DNA of 64,000 nt from Actinomyces viscosus (GCF_900637975.1 NZ_LR134477.1:930001-994000), one strand, 5' to 3'; shown: positions 38,946 through 49,391, counted from the stretch's first letter. Notes: generated by a model from the sequence alone, not told the origin. Translations and numbers: made by a program.

Positions 38946-41657
38946 ATGTCCATCCCACCTAATGCGGACCCGAATGTCACTCTGCTCCTGCAGAGGCTGG
39001 ACCTTATCGAGAAGAAGATCGACTGGGTCGCGCGACGCGTCACCTGGCTGAGCCATACCGCCGGAGACCCGGCGCAGGTGAACCGCGATCGTCCCATGCC
39101 GGGGGACGGCACCCCTTACGTCTCCGCCTCGACGGTTGCTGAGACTCCCAAGGTCGTCGATGACCGCCTCTCGGAGCCCTTGCCCACCGCCGACTCACCC
39201 ACGGTGACCACACCACCGGCGAGCAGCTTTACGACAAGCGCTTCCGGCGAGGCTCTCCAACAGGATCTGAGCACCTCGTCGTCCTCTGCACAAGTCGTTG
39301 AGAACGAGACCATGAAAGACGAAGAGGAGGAGGCTGCGAGGGCCGCTCCGGTGCGGTCCTCCGACTCACCCGGCGTCCCTGAGCTCGAGCAGCCAACGGC
39401 TCAGCGCCATCACGAGCCCAGTCACATCGCACCCGAGCACTCCGCCAGGCCTTGGACGAGTCCCGGTTCAACAGGCCATGCGCCCGTCCCGCCCTACGCC
39501 GCCGACAGAACGCAGCCCCTCCCAGAAGAGCCTGCCCGCAGTGTCCCGATGGGCACCACCGACGCCGGCGAGATTCCCGGCTGGGCACGGCGGGCGATGC
39601 GGGAGGGCAACCTCGGGCGCTATCTGCTCTCCGGCGCCGCAGCAGTGCTCGTCCTGTCCGCAGGGGTCAGCCTTCTGGCTCTTGTGTGGGACTCCATTCC
39701 CGACCCGGTCAAGATCCTGGCGCTGGCGCTGATCGCGGTGACGATGACGGCCGTGGGCGCTCGCCTGGGAATCAGCCGGCCCCGCTACCGGGTGGCTGCA
39801 GCGACCATCACGGGAACAGGTGGCGGGCTCGGCTTCGTCTCCATCGTGGGAGCCGTTCTCTTGGACGGGATGCTCGGCCCCGAGACCGCCCTGGCCCTCA
39901 TGGCCTGCTGGGGACTCCTCCTTCTGGTCGTATCCCATCTGACGCGGGTGCTGTTCACCGCGGTGGTCTCCAGCATCGGCGCCCTGGTAACCATCGGCTT
40001 CGCGGTCAGCCACGTGACGCATCAACCGCGCTCAGCGATCATCACCTGGCTGATGATCGGTGTCTACGTCGCGGTCCTGGCCCTCACCTGCGGGATCCTC
40101 TCGCGAGGCACGGAGCGGATGCGCCTGGCCGCCTGGTATCCGGTGACATCCTTGGTGGCGACGGTGGCGGCGCTTGTCTTCGCCCCGCTCAGATCGATGC
40201 TGCGCATCTCCGCCGTCGGTGGCACCGCCATCGTACTTGCCCTGTGCCTGCTGCTGATCTGCCAGATGATGCACGCCAGCAAACGTCTGTGGAGCATCGG
40301 CATCAGGGCAGCCGGCATGGACTGGGCCCTGGCCGCCGCGACCCTCCTTGTGGCTTACAGGAACCTGCTGGCGGAGCAGGTGGACGTCGGGCTGACACAC
40401 TCCGCCGTCATTGCCACCTTCATCCTCGAGCTCATCCTGCTGGCCGGAGCGGCGCTCGCCGTACTCGCGCCCCATGGCCCCGACCAGTGGCGCAGTGCCA
40501 TGGCGATCGGCCATGAGGCGTCCTTCCTTCCTCTGGCGCTGGTCGGGATGGCGATCATCGACGACCCCCGTGCCTATCTCTTCGTGGTCGTGACCGCAAT
40601 GCTCTGCTTCCTGCCCGCCATCGTGGGCGGCCGGGTGGAGCCGGCTCCGATCCTGGCCCTCCTCGGTACCGCACCGATCCTCACACTCCCCGAAACCGCA
40701 TACTCCCGGGCTGAGAACCTGTCCCTTATCACGTCTGTGGCGGTCTCTGTGCTCCTGGTGGTGGTGGCCGAGGGGCTCGGCCACCACGTTGCGCGCAGCA
40801 CGCCGATCCCCGCCACAGATGCCACTGCGTCGCGCGTGCAGCCGCGGCTGCTGGCCTTACGGTTGGCACTGGGAGCCATTGTCTTCAACCTCGCGGTTCT
40901 CACTCCGTTGCTCGCAAGCGTCCTTGTGGATGGCTACTCGAACGCCTGGGCTGCCCTGCGCATGGTTCCAGGCCTGGTCCTGATCGCGTTCATCGCCCTG
41001 GGGGCCTTCTCCAGCGGGGCCACACCGCTTCGAGTGCTCAGTGGCCGGTGCCGAGGATCCCGCTACCTAGTGGGCTCCCACGGCGAGGCCCTGCCCGACC
41101 CGCACACCCCGATGGCGGGGGCACCGGTACCGTCCTGGATCGTCTCCGCGATTGTCGCCGTCAGTGCCATAGTGACACTGTCCTGGGCGGAGGACCTGAC
41201 CTCGCCGGCATGGACCCTGGCGCTGGTGGCCGTCGCCCTGGGGCTGGGAGCGAGTGCCACGTGGATCCTGCTTCCCTGGGGGCGGCGCACGGAGGTGTGC
41301 CTGAGCCTGGCGATCGGAGACTCCCTGCTCATGTGGCTCTCGATCATCGTGGCCACCGGCATCGGGCCGGGCTCGGTCCTCATGTCGGTGCTGGTGCTGC
41401 TGACCGGCGGAGCCTGCATCGTCTTCGGTTTCAGAGCGCGCCTGACGATCCTGCGCCACTACGGACTGACCCTGGTGCTTCTGGCCGTTCTCAAGCTCGC
41501 CGCCGTCGACATGGCCTCGCAGAACTCGATCATTCGGGTCATCTCGCTGGCGGCCGCGGGCGTCGTCTGCTTCGTCCTCTCACTGCTCTACAACCGCTAC
41601 GCCCAGGAGCAGCGTCGCGAGCAGATGGAGAGCACCGAGAAGCATGGCCGCCTCTGA
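38946..41657 (+). CDS. Large polytopic membrane protein, DUF2339-like
   Basis: A 903-aa protein. Residues 1-40 form a short coiled coil (LLLQRLDLIEKKIDWVARRV); about 40-200 are low-complexity Ser/Thr/Pro/Glu-rich; the rest holds roughly 20 predicted transmembrane helices starting with YLLSGAAAVLVLSAGVSLLA and VKILALALIAVTMTAVGARL. This N-terminal coiled coil plus many helices with a GTGGGLGF segment is the pattern of DUF2339 proteins, whose function is unknown. ATG 38946 is preceded by GAGGAGA. The gene ends at a weak 6-bp hairpin (41662-41684) facing uvrA. Confidence 0.75.
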   Translation: MSIPPNADPNVTLLLQRLDLIEKKIDWVARRVTWLSHTAGDPAQVNRDRPMPGDGTPYVSASTVAETPKVVDDRLSEPLPTADSPTVTTPPASSFTTSASGEALQQDLSTSSSSAQVVENETMKDEEEEAARAAPVRSSDSPGVPELEQPTAQRHHEPSHIAPEHSARPWTSPGSTGHAPVPPYAADRTQPLPEEPARSVPMGTTDAGEIPGWARRAMREGNLGRYLLSGAAAVLVLSAGVSLLALVWDSIPDPVKILALALIAVTMTAVGARLGISRPRYRVAAATITGTGGGLGFVSIVGAVLLDGMLGPETALALMACWGLLLLVVSHLTRVLFTAVVSSIGALVTIGFAVSHVTHQPRSAIITWLMIGVYVAVLALTCGILSRGTERMRLAAWYPVTSLVATVAALVFAPLRSMLRISAVGGTAIVLALCLLLICQMMHASKRLWSIGIRAAGMDWALAAATLLVAYRNLLAEQVDVGLTHSAVIATFILELILLAGAALAVLAPHGPDQWRSAMAIGHEASFLPLALVGMAIIDDPRAYLFVVVTAMLCFLPAIVGGRVEPAPILALLGTAPILTLPETAYSRAENLSLITSVAVSVLLVVVAEGLGHHVARSTPIPATDATASRVQPRLLALRLALGAIVFNLAVLTPLLASVLVDGYSNAWAALRMVPGLVLIAFIALGAFSSGATPLRVLSGRCRGSRYLVGSHGEALPDPHTPMAGAPVPSWIVSAIVAVSAIVTLSWAEDLTSPAWTLALVAVALGLGASATWILLPWGRRTEVCLSLAIGDSLLMWLSIIVATGIGPGSVLMSVLVLLTGGACIVFGFRARLTILRHYGLTLVLLAVLKLAAVDMASQNSIIRVISLAAAGVVCFVLSLLYNRYAQEQRREQMESTEKHGRL

Positions 41658-41698
41658 GTCGGAGCCGCCCGCCGGCGCCGGCTCGGGTCGATCTCGGT

Positions 41699-44545
41699 TC
41701 AGCCGCGGGCGGCCTGGAGCATCGGAGCCAGGAACTGGCCGGTGTAGGAGGACTCCGTGGCTGCGACCTTCTCCGGTGTACCGGTGACGACAACGGTTCC
41801 CCCGCCCTTGCCGCCCTCCGGACCCATGTCGATGACCCAGTCGGCGTTGGCGATGACGTCGAGGTTGTGCTCGATGACGACGACGGAGTTGCCTTTGTCC
41901 ACCAGGCCCTGGAGCACCCCGAGCAGCTTGCGGATGTCCTCGAAGTGCAGCCCGGTGGTCGGCTCGTCGAGGACATAGATGGTGCGCCCGGTGGAACGGC
42001 GCTGGAGCTCGGTGGCGAGCTTGACGCGCTGGGCCTCACCACCGGAGAGCGTGGTCGCGGACTGTCCCAGGCGCACGTACCCCAGTCCCACCTCGACCAG
42101 GGTGTTGAGGTGGCGGGAGATGACCGAGGAGGCGGAGAAGAAGTCCGCGGCCTGGTGAATGGTCATGTCCAGGACGTCGGCGACCGTCTTGTCCTTGTAA
42201 CGGATCTCCAGGGTCTCCCGGTTGTAGCGGGCGCCGTGGCAGACCTCGCAGGGCACGTAGACGTCCGGCAGGAAGTTCATCTCGATCTTGAGGGTGCCGT
42301 CCCCCTTGCAGGACTCGCAGCGCCCGCCCTTGACGTTGAAGGAGAAGCGCCCGGGTCCGTAGCCGCGCACCTTCGACTCGGGCACGGCGGCGAAGATCTT
42401 GCGGATGTGGTCCCACACCCCTGTATAGGTGGCGGGATTGGATCGAGGGGTGCGTCCGATCGGCGACTGGTCGACGTGGACGACCTTGTCGAGGTGCTCC
42501 ACTCCCCGAACCGTCTTGTGCCTGCCGGGAACGCCCCGGGCGCGGTTGAGCCGGTTGGCGAGCACCTGGTAGAGGATGGAGTTGACCAGGGAGGACTTGC
42601 CCGAGCCGGACACTCCCGTCACGGCGGTGAGCACGCCGAGGGGGAAGGAGACGGTGACGTCCTTGAGGTTGTTCTCTCGGGCGCCGACAACGGTGACCTC
42701 TCTGTTCTTGTCACGTTTGCGCCGGTTCCCGGGGATCTCGATCCGACGCCGCCCGGCCAGGTAGTCGCCGGTGATAGAGCCCTCGGCCTCGGCCAGGCCC
42801 GTGACCTCGCCCGAGTAGACGACCTCTCCGCCCAGCTCACCGGCTCCGGGGCCGATGTCAACGATCCAGTCGGCCGAGCGGATGGTGTCCTCATCGTGCT
42901 CGACGACGATGAGTGTGTTGCCCAGGTCGCGCAACCGCTGGAGGGTCTCGATGAGGCGGGTGTTGTCACGCTGGTGAAGGCCGATGCTGGGCTCATCCAG
43001 GACGTAGAGGACCCCCACCAGACCGGAGCCGATCTGGGTGGCCAGGCGGATCCGCTGGGCCTCTCCTCCGGAGAGCGTGGCCGCGCCGCGAGCCAGACTG
43101 AGGTAGTCCAGCCCCACGTCCACCAGGAAACCGAGACGCGCGTTGATCTCGGTCAGGACGCTGCCGGCGATCTGGGCTGCCTGGCCGGTGAGGTTGAGCT
43201 CGGCCAGGAAGTCCCGGGCCTCGCTGATGGGCAGCTCGCACAGCTGGGCGATGGACAGGTCGCCCACGCGCACGGCCAGCACCTCGGGCTTGAGCCGGGC
43301 ACCGTCGCAGACGGGGCAGGGAATCTCGCGCATGTAGGCCTGGTAGCGCTCGCGGGACCAGTCGGACTCGGTCTCGTCGTGCTTGCGCATGACGTAGTCG
43401 AGCACGCCCTCGAAGCCGGTGGAGTAGATACGCTCGCGCCCCCAGCGGTTGCGGTAGGTGACCTTGACCTCGTAGTCCTTGCCGCGCAGGATCGCCTCCC
43501 GGGCACGCGCCGGTAGTGCGCGCCATGGCGTGTCGACGTCGAAGGACAGCTCCTTGCCCAGGGCCTCGAGCTGGCGGGTGAAGTACTTCTGGTGGCTCGA
43601 CCAGGGGGCGACGGCGCCCTCGGCCAGGGTGAGCTCCTCGTCGGGGACGACGAGCTCGGGGTCCACCTCGAGCCGGGTCCCGATGCCGGTGCAGGCCGGG
43701 CAGGCGCCGTAGGGGGCGTTGAAGGAGAAGGTGCGCGGCTCCATCTCGTCCAGGGCCAGGGGGTGCTCGTTGGGGCAGGCGCGTTTCTCGGAGTAGCGGC
43801 GCTCCCTGTCGGAGTCGTCCTCGGGCAGGTCGACCTGCTCGATGATGACCAGTCCCTCAGCCAGAGTGAGCGCCGTCTCGATCGAGTCGGTCAGACGCTG
43901 GCGGATTCCGTCACGGACGACAAGGCGATCGACGATGACCTCGATGTCGTGCTTGAGGCGCTTGTTGAGGGTCGGGGGGTTGTCGAGGCGCTCGGAGGCG
44001 CCGTCGACACGCACCCGGTTGAAGCCGCGTCCGCGCAGCTCGCCGAACAGCTCGGAGTACTCGCCCTTGCGGCCCCGCACGACCGGAGCGAGCACCTGGA
44101 AGCGGGTGCCCTCGGGAAGGGAACGGACCTGGTCGACGATCTGCTGAGGAGTCTGGGAGGAGATGACCGCGTCGCAGACGGGGCAGTGCTGGATCCCTGC
44201 CCTCGAGTACAGCAGACGCAGGTAGTCGTAGACCTCCGTCACGGTGCCCACCGTGGAGCGGGGGTTGCGCGAGGTGGACTTCTGGTCGATGGACACCGCT
44301 GGGCTCAGACCCTCGATGAGCTCGACGTCGGGCTTGTCCATCTGCCCCAGGAACTGGCGGGCGTAGGAGGACAGGGACTCCACGTAGCGGCGCTGCCCCT
44401 CGGCGAAGATCGTGTCGAAGGCGAGAGAGGACTTGCCCGAGCCGGACAGGCCGGTGAAGACGATCATCGTGTCGCGAGGCAGGTCCAGGTCAACGCCCTT
44501 GAGATTGTGCTCGCGGGCCCCACGGATGATGAGAGAGTCGTTCAC
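41699..44545 (-). CDS. uvrA: Excinuclease ABC subunit A
   Basis: Damage-recognition ATPase of nucleotide excision repair. The 948-aa product has two ABC modules: Walker [18 protein letters not shown] near the N-terminus and [13 protein letters not shown] in the second half, with ABC signature LSGGEAQR twice. The zinc-binding Cys pairs CPAC and [18 protein letters not shown] are present. I chose GTG 44545 because TAGACT lies 8 bases upstream and fits a leaderless start; the frame stays open to 44590 without a better site. Confidence 0.97.
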   Translation of the reverse strand: MNDSLIIRGAREHNLKGVDLDLPRDTMIVFTGLSGSGKSSLAFDTIFAEGQRRYVESLSSYARQFLGQMDKPDVELIEGLSPAVSIDQKSTSRNPRSTVGTVTEVYDYLRLLYSRAGIQHCPVCDAVISSQTPQQIVDQVRSLPEGTRFQVLAPVVRGRKGEYSELFGELRGRGFNRVRVDGASERLDNPPTLNKRLKHDIEVIVDRLVVRDGIRQRLTDSIETALTLAEGLVIIEQVDLPEDDSDRERRYSEKRACPNEHPLALDEMEPRTFSFNAPYGACPACTGIGTRLEVDPELVVPDEELTLAEGAVAPWSSHQKYFTRQLEALGKELSFDVDTPWRALPARAREAILRGKDYEVKVTYRNRWGRERIYSTGFEGVLDYVMRKHDETESDWSRERYQAYMREIPCPVCDGARLKPEVLAVRVGDLSIAQLCELPISEARDFLAELNLTGQAAQIAGSVLTEINARLGFLVDVGLDYLSLARGAATLSGGEAQRIRLATQIGSGLVGVLYVLDEPSIGLHQRDNTRLIETLQRLRDLGNTLIVVEHDEDTIRSADWIVDIGPGAGELGGEVVYSGEVTGLAEAEGSITGDYLAGRRRIEIPGNRRKRDKNREVTVVGARENNLKDVTVSFPLGVLTAVTGVSGSGKSSLVNSILYQVLANRLNRARGVPGRHKTVRGVEHLDKVVHVDQSPIGRTPRSNPATYTGVWDHIRKIFAAVPESKVRGYGPGRFSFNVKGGRCESCKGDGTLKIEMNFLPDVYVPCEVCHGARYNRETLEIRYKDKTVADVLDMTIHQAADFFSASSVISRHLNTLVEVGLGYVRLGQSATTLSGGEAQRVKLATELQRRSTGRTIYVLDEPTTGLHFEDIRKLLGVLQGLVDKGNSVVVIEHNLDVIANADWVIDMGPEGGKGGGTVVVTGTPEKVAATESSYTGQFLAPMLQAARG

Positions 44546-44553
44546 GGGATTCG

Positions 44554-44559
44554 AGTCTA
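44554..44559 (-). promoter_or_regulatory. -10 element for leaderless uvrA
   Basis: TAGACT on the minus strand ends 8 bases before the GTG start at 44545, with no ribosome binding site between. Confidence 0.5.
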
Positions 44560-44683
44560 GGGGCTCGTCACCGGTGCCGCGCGATCGCACATGTGTTCGA
44601 CATGTCTCACCGCCGGGTTTTCAGAAGATCTCAGAAGATCGTCGAGGTCATGTGTTTCAGACCATGGCCCATGCGTCCGGTTC

Positions 44684-44689
44684 TATGCT
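44684..44689 (+). promoter_or_regulatory. -10 element for the leaderless YciI gene
   Basis: TATGCT lies 6 bases before the ATG at 44696; the only SD-like bases (GAGG) are too close to the start to be used. Confidence 0.55.
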
Positions 44690-44695
44690 GAGGCC

Positions 44696-44980
44696 ATGAG
44701 CAAGATCTATGCCGTCGAGTACCGCTACGTCACTGACAAGGATGAGGAGATGGCCGCCGTGCGTCCCTCGCACCGGGCCTTCAACGGCCACCTGGCAGAC
44801 GAGGGCAGGCTGCTCGCCGCCGGCCCCTACGTAGGGACCCATGACGCCCTCATCGTCGTGCGTGCCGAGGACGAGGCCGGCGCGCTGGCCCTGCTCGAGG
44901 AGGATCCCTTCCACCAGGCCGGCTACATCAACGAACGCATTCTGCGCGAGTGGAACCCCGTCATCGGTGTCCTGGCCTGA
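44696..44980 (+). CDS. YciI family protein
   Basis: A 94-aa YciI/YCII-related ferredoxin-like fold protein: RPSHRAFNGHLADEGRLLAAGPY carries the conserved His and the Gly-Pro turn, and EDPFHQAGYINERILREW the second conserved region. Family members have a putative His-Asp active site; most functions are unknown. The start ATG 44696 follows a -10 element at leaderless distance. The methyltransferase gene begins 15 bases after its stop, so the two are probably co-transcribed. Confidence 0.88.
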   Translation: MSKIYAVEYRYVTDKDEEMAAVRPSHRAFNGHLADEGRLLAAGPYVGTHDALIVVRAEDEAGALALLEEDPFHQAGYINERILREWNPVIGVLA

Positions 44981-44995
44981 GCCGGCACATGCCCC

Positions 44996-45640
44996 ATGTT
45001 TTCCTCTGAGTCGTCTCAGTCCTCCGGGTCTTCCGCCCCGTCGACCGAGTCCCAGTTCTCCCGTCCCTCCTCGCTGACCGGGCTCCTGCTTCTACGCAGC
45101 ATGAACTTCGGGCACGCCCGCCTGCACCGCTGGGGGCTCCAGGCGGCGGGGATCCAGCCAGGTGACAAGGTGCTCGACGTGGGCTGCGGAGGCGGTAAGG
45201 CCCTGGCTCGGATCCTTAAGGCCACACGCCGTGAGGTCGCCGGCGTTGACCACTCCCCCGAGGCGGTCGAGACCAGCAGGCGCGTCAACCGCGGCGCCGT
45301 CGCCTCCGGACGCCTGCGGGTCCTGGAGGCCTCCGTCGAGACCCTGCCCTTCCGTGACGGGTTCTTCGACGTGGTGACGGCCTTCGAGACCACCTACTTC
45401 TGGCCCGACCTGCAGGCCGGCCTCATCGAGATCCACCGCGTCCTGGCTCCCGGCGGCCGGCTCGTGGTCACCAATGAGTACGCCGATCGGGCGGCGGCAG
45501 GACGCTGGGTGGCCCGTCTGCATATGAACGTACCCGACGCTCAGGTCCTCGCCAGCCTCGCCTACGAGGCCGGGTTCCTCACGGTCGACGTCGGCACCCA
45601 CCCCCACCACGGGTGGCTTCGCCTCGTCGCCGCGCGCTAG
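44996..45640 (+). CDS. Class I SAM-dependent methyltransferase
   Basis: A 214-aa methyltransferase with motif I VLDVGCGGGKALARIL (about residues 58-73), an acidic end of strand 2 (VAGVDHS), and a later FDVVTAFETTYFW / LAPGGRLVVTNEY region that fits the Methyltransf_11/25-type fold. The N-terminus is Ser-rich. The substrate is unknown. It follows the YciI gene closely and is convergent with the P-type ATPase gene; a 6-bp inverted repeat spans its stop codon. Confidence 0.87.
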   Translation: MFSSESSQSSGSSAPSTESQFSRPSSLTGLLLLRSMNFGHARLHRWGLQAAGIQPGDKVLDVGCGGGKALARILKATRREVAGVDHSPEAVETSRRVNRGAVASGRLRVLEASVETLPFRDGFFDVVTAFETTYFWPDLQAGLIEIHRVLAPGGRLVVTNEYADRAAAGRWVARLHMNVPDAQVLASLAYEAGFLTVDVGTHPHHGWLRLVAAR

Positions 45641-45669
45641 CGGCGCGGTGACGGTCAGCCACCTGCTCC

Positions 45670-48162
45670 CTAACCGCGTCCGCGCACGATCCGACGCCGT
45701 ATGAGGTGAACCAGCTCGATCCCGCCGACGGCCACGCCGGCCATGAGTGCGATGACCCACCAGACCCCGGGGGTGGGCCAGGCCAGCAGGAAGAAGGCGC
45801 GTACCGGCGGGGCGACGATGCCGAGGACCGCGATGGCCCCCATGAGGGCGACCAGCCCCAGCCGCCAGCTCGTCAGAGGCCTGGCGGTGAGCGTGAGCAG
45901 CCACAGGCCACAGGTGATGAGCACCAGGGTCGTCGCCGTGGTCACCTGGGCGCGAGGGGCGTGGGTGAGCGTCAGCCAGAGGTACGTGGCCAGGGTGACG
46001 GCTCCCGCCATGATCCCAGCGGGCACGCACAGGCTGAGAACCCGGCCGAGGAATCCTTCCCGGTAGCGCTGGGAGCTTGGGGCAAGGGCCAGGACGAAGG
46101 CCGGGATCCCGATCGTCAAAGAGGACACGACCGTGAGCTGGCGGGGCAGGAACGGGTAGGCGACTGCCGTGACCGCCACGACGACGGCGATGAGCGAGGC
46201 GTAGATGGTCTTGGCCAGGAACAGGGAGGCGATGCGCTCGGTGTTGGCCATGACACGACGCCCTTGGGCCACGACCCCGGGCAGGGCGGAGAACTCGCCC
46301 TTGAGCAGCACGAGTCGCGCCACCGCCTTGGTGGCCGGAGCCCCGTTGCCCATGGCGATGCCGAGGTCGGCGTCCTTGAGCGCCAGCGCATCGTTGACAC
46401 CGTCCCCGGTCATGGCAACAACGTGGCCTCGAGACCTCAGCGCCCGCACCAGCGCCCGTTTCTGCTCGGGGGTGACGCGCCCCAGGACGTTGGCGCTCTC
46501 GACCGCGTCGGCGAGGCGCTCCAGGTCGGCTTCCTCCTCCTGTCCGCTGGCCGCTCCCGCGGGAAGGGTGCGTGCATCCAGCGCGACGAGCTCACCGCCG
46601 TCGGGTGCGCTCACCCCGGCCTGGCGGGCGACGGCGGCCACGGTCTCGGGGCTGTCGCCGGAGATGACCTTGGCGTCTACGCCCTGCTGGCGGAAGTAGG
46701 CGAGGGTCTCAGCGGCGTCGGGACGGATCTCCTCGGTCAGAATGACGATCCCGGCGGTCTCAAGGCCTTCGGGCAGCCGCGGGTCCTCGTCTCCCTCGGA
46801 GATCGTCCAGGGTGAGTGCGATCGGGCCAAGGCCACAACGCGCGCTCCCCGCGCGGCGATCCGGCGAGCGCGCTCCGAAGCCTCCTTATCGGCTCCAGCC
46901 AGAACGATCTCCGGTGCACCGAGCACCCAGGTGGTGGCGGTGGCGCCGACACGGATCGCCGACCACTTCCGACGCGAGGAGAAGGGCACCGACTCCACAC
47001 CGGCCGACGCGCCAGCACCATCGGGCGCCAGCGCCTCCTGAAGGCCCTGCTCACCGAGCCGTCCGGGGTCACGGAGCCCGTCCCTGATGGCGTCGGCGGT
47101 GGCGTTGGCCTCCCCCGCCGTGCACAGCAGTGCGAGCGCCGAGAGCACCTCGGGCGACGCCTGATCGCCGTCGGCTCCCTGGACCTCATCCAGGCGGATG
47201 CGGCCGGTCGTGATGGTTCCGGTCTTGTCCAGGCACAGGGTGTCGACCCGGGCCAGGACCTCGACGGCGGGCAGCTCCTGAACCAGGACGTTGCGTCTGG
47301 CCAGGGCCAGGGAGGCGGTCGCGAAGTTGACGGAGGTCAGGAGCACCAGTCCCTGGGGGACCATGCTGACCACTCCTGCGATCCCGGCGACGACCGCTTG
47401 CCGCCACGCTCCGCTGCTCCATGCCTCTGCGATGCTGCCGCTCAGCCGCAGCTGGGACCACACCAGCACCAGGGCCACGGGCACGATGACCCAGCTGATC
47501 CAGTGCAGCACCCGGTTGGTCCCGGCCTGCAGCTCGCTGACGACGAGCGAGTACCTGCGCGCCTCCCGGGCCAGCCGGTGGGCATAGGCCTCTCCGCCGA
47601 CAGCGGTGGTGCGGAACAGTCCGGTCCCGGCCGTCACCGTGGTGCCCGACATGACCTGATCCCCGCTTTCGGGACGTACGGGTCGGGACTCCCCGGTGAG
47701 GATCGACTCGTCGATCTCAAGACCGTCGCTGGCGATGACCTCTCCGTCGGCCGGAACCTGTTGACCGCCGCGCAGGCGTACGACGTCGTCGATGACGACC
47801 TCGCCGACGGCGATCTCCTTCTCCGCCCCGTCCCGTATGACGGCTGCCCGCGGCGTCTCCAGGACGGCGAGGCGGTCCAGGGCGCGTTTGGCGCGGATCT
47901 CCGCCAGGGTGCCGGTGGCGGTGTTAAGCAGCAGGACGAATCCGAACAGTGCGTCCGCCCAGTGCCCCAGCACCAGGACGAGCACCAGGGCGATCCCCAG
48001 GATGGCGTTGAAGATCGTGAAGACGTTGGCCCGCAGGATCTGCGCGACACTGCGGGAGGTCCGCTCACGGTACTCGTTCGTCCGTCCGGCGCTGACGCGC
48101 TCGGCGACCTGGGCGGCGCTGAGCCCGGTCACCGGGGCCTCTGGGACGTTCGTGGTGCTCAC
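45670..48162 (-). CDS. Cation-transporting P-type ATPase, CtpE-like
   Basis: An 830-aa P-type ATPase with phosphorylation motif CLDKTGTIT (Asp near residue 310), LTGES in the actuator domain, and the hinge MTGDGVNDALALKDAD (about 585). Six to ten helices flank these; the membrane motif VVSMVPQGLVLLTSVNFA resembles mycobacterial CtpE, reported to be a calcium pump. No N-terminal heavy-metal domain is present. Ion specificity is inferred. The GTG start 48162 has TACTGT 7 bases upstream. It lies directly after terC on the same strand. Confidence 0.88.
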   Translation of the reverse strand: MSTTNVPEAPVTGLSAAQVAERVSAGRTNEYRERTSRSVAQILRANVFTIFNAILGIALVLVLVLGHWADALFGFVLLLNTATGTLAEIRAKRALDRLAVLETPRAAVIRDGAEKEIAVGEVVIDDVVRLRGGQQVPADGEVIASDGLEIDESILTGESRPVRPESGDQVMSGTTVTAGTGLFRTTAVGGEAYAHRLAREARRYSLVVSELQAGTNRVLHWISWVIVPVALVLVWSQLRLSGSIAEAWSSGAWRQAVVAGIAGVVSMVPQGLVLLTSVNFATASLALARRNVLVQELPAVEVLARVDTLCLDKTGTITTGRIRLDEVQGADGDQASPEVLSALALLCTAGEANATADAIRDGLRDPGRLGEQGLQEALAPDGAGASAGVESVPFSSRRKWSAIRVGATATTWVLGAPEIVLAGADKEASERARRIAARGARVVALARSHSPWTISEGDEDPRLPEGLETAGIVILTEEIRPDAAETLAYFRQQGVDAKVISGDSPETVAAVARQAGVSAPDGGELVALDARTLPAGAASGQEEEADLERLADAVESANVLGRVTPEQKRALVRALRSRGHVVAMTGDGVNDALALKDADLGIAMGNGAPATKAVARLVLLKGEFSALPGVVAQGRRVMANTERIASLFLAKTIYASLIAVVVAVTAVAYPFLPRQLTVVSSLTIGIPAFVLALAPSSQRYREGFLGRVLSLCVPAGIMAGAVTLATYLWLTLTHAPRAQVTTATTLVLITCGLWLLTLTARPLTSWRLGLVALMGAIAVLGIVAPPVRAFFLLAWPTPGVWWVIALMAGVAVGGIELVHLIRRRIVRGRG

Positions 48163-48169
48163 GTCTCAG

Positions 48170-48175
48170 ACAGTA
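48170..48175 (-). promoter_or_regulatory. -10 element for the leaderless P-type ATPase gene
   Basis: TACTGT on the minus strand ends 7 bases before GTG 48162; no ribosome binding site is present. Confidence 0.5.
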
Positions 48176-48218
48176 GTGAGTCGGCTAAGGGATGGTCCTC
48201 CTCCTGCCGGCCGAGACA

Positions 48219-49223
48219 TCAGGATGTGACCTCGGCCCGCCGGGCATCGGCTCGCGACCTGAGGACTGAGGCGATGACGGTGACGACGATGGTGGTGACG
48301 ATGACGCCCAGGGAGACCCCGATCGAGGCCTCGGGGATGCCGTGCCACGCCTGGCCCCCGTTGATGAAGGGAACCTCGTTGGTGTGCAGGGCGTGGACGA
48401 TGAGCTTGAAGCCGATGAAGCCGAGGATGACCGCCAGGCCGTAGTGCAGGTAGACGAGACGGTCGAGCAGGCCGTCGATGAGGAAGTAGAGCTGGCGCAG
48501 GCCCAGCAGGGAGAAGGCGTTGGCGGAGAAGACCAGGAAGGGCTCGCTGGTCAGTGAGTAGATCGCGGGGATGGAGTCGACGGCGAACATGACGTCGGCC
48601 GTGCCGATGGCGATGATGCACAGCATCATGGGCGTGATCATGGTGCGTCCGGCATGCCGGTGGATGACCTTGCCGCCCACGAAGCCGTCGGTCATGGGGA
48701 TGACACGGGCGACAAGCTTGACGAAGCCGCTGGGCCTGTACTCCTCGTCCTCGTCATCGGGCTCCTCAACGCCCTCCCGGGCCTGGGAGAACGCGGTCCA
48801 CAGGAGCCAGGCCCCGAAGAAGTAGAACACCCAGGAGAAGTTCTCGATGAGCGCGGCGCCGGCCAGGATGAAGATGAGCCTGAGAACGAGGGCGATGACG
48901 ATCCCGGCGAGCAGCACCTCCTGCTGGTACTTCCGGGGCACCTTGAAGGAGGACATCATGATGACGAAGACGAAGAGGTTGTCGATGCTCAGCGCCTTCT
49001 CGGTGATGTAGCCGGCCAGGTACTCCTGGGCGAACCCGCTCCCCCACACGATCCAGACGATCCCGCCGAACGCCAGGGCCATGGCGATGTAGGCCACTGA
49101 CCAGACGGCGGCCTCCTTCATGGTGGGCTCGTGCGGCGTGCGTACGTGACCGATGATGTCGATCGCGATGAGGGTCAGGATGATGGCCGCCAGGCCGATC
49201 CACCCCAGGATGTGGACGTCCAC
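48219..49223 (-). CDS. TerC family integral membrane protein (probable metal exporter)
   Basis: A 334-aa membrane protein with about nine helices. TerC hallmarks are the acidic intramembrane motifs ALSIDNLFVFVIMM and GTADVMFAVDSIPAIYS, which carry the conserved Asp residues. E. coli Alx and B. subtilis TerC-family proteins export manganese, and their genes are commonly under yybP-ykoY riboswitches, as seems true here. The GTG at 49223 is preceded by GGAGGAG; the longer frame to 49271 has no ribosome binding site. Confidence 0.93.
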   Translation of the reverse strand: MDVHILGWIGLAAIILTLIAIDIIGHVRTPHEPTMKEAAVWSVAYIAMALAFGGIVWIVWGSGFAQEYLAGYITEKALSIDNLFVFVIMMSSFKVPRKYQQEVLLAGIVIALVLRLIFILAGAALIENFSWVFYFFGAWLLWTAFSQAREGVEEPDDEDEEYRPSGFVKLVARVIPMTDGFVGGKVIHRHAGRTMITPMMLCIIAIGTADVMFAVDSIPAIYSLTSEPFLVFSANAFSLLGLRQLYFLIDGLLDRLVYLHYGLAVILGFIGFKLIVHALHTNEVPFINGGQAWHGIPEASIGVSLGVIVTTIVVTVIASVLRSRADARRAEVTS

Positions 49224-49227
49224 GTGT

Positions 49228-49391
49228 TCTCCTCCGGTACGGAACTGGTACCGGAGGTCTCCTCCCGCCACGGGCGCCGGTGCTCAAGGCTCGTGCCGCT
49301 CTGGCCGCGACGCCGGGAACGCAGGACCGCATGTGTCTGCACCACCGTGATGACGACGTCGCCGTTGGTTGGGAGTACTCCCCTCCGTGTA
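49228..49391 (-). ncRNA. Probable yybP-ykoY manganese riboswitch in the terC leader
   Basis: On the minus strand the leader begins with ACACGGAGGGGAGTACTCCC (49391-49372). It contains the GGGGAGTA element that opens the yybP-ykoY class, followed by AACCAACGGCGACGTCGTCA and CACGGTGG, typical of actinobacterial members. Close to the gene, CCTCCGGTAC (49248-49257 on the minus strand) pairs with GTACCGGAGG (49231-49240), so the terC Shine-Dalgarno is hidden in a 10-bp hairpin: a ready expression platform. A TTATAC -10-like element lies directly upstream of the riboswitch. Known members bind Mn2+ and turn on export genes. Confidence 0.7.

Noticed and set aside
40000..41650. DUF2339-like protein considered as a transporter of a known family
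   Set aside because: Many helices but no ABC, MFS or P-type motifs; a specific transport role would be invention.
44990..44996. ATG at 44989 as start of the methyltransferase gene
   Set aside because: It is out of frame with the methyltransferase; ATG 44996 is in frame.
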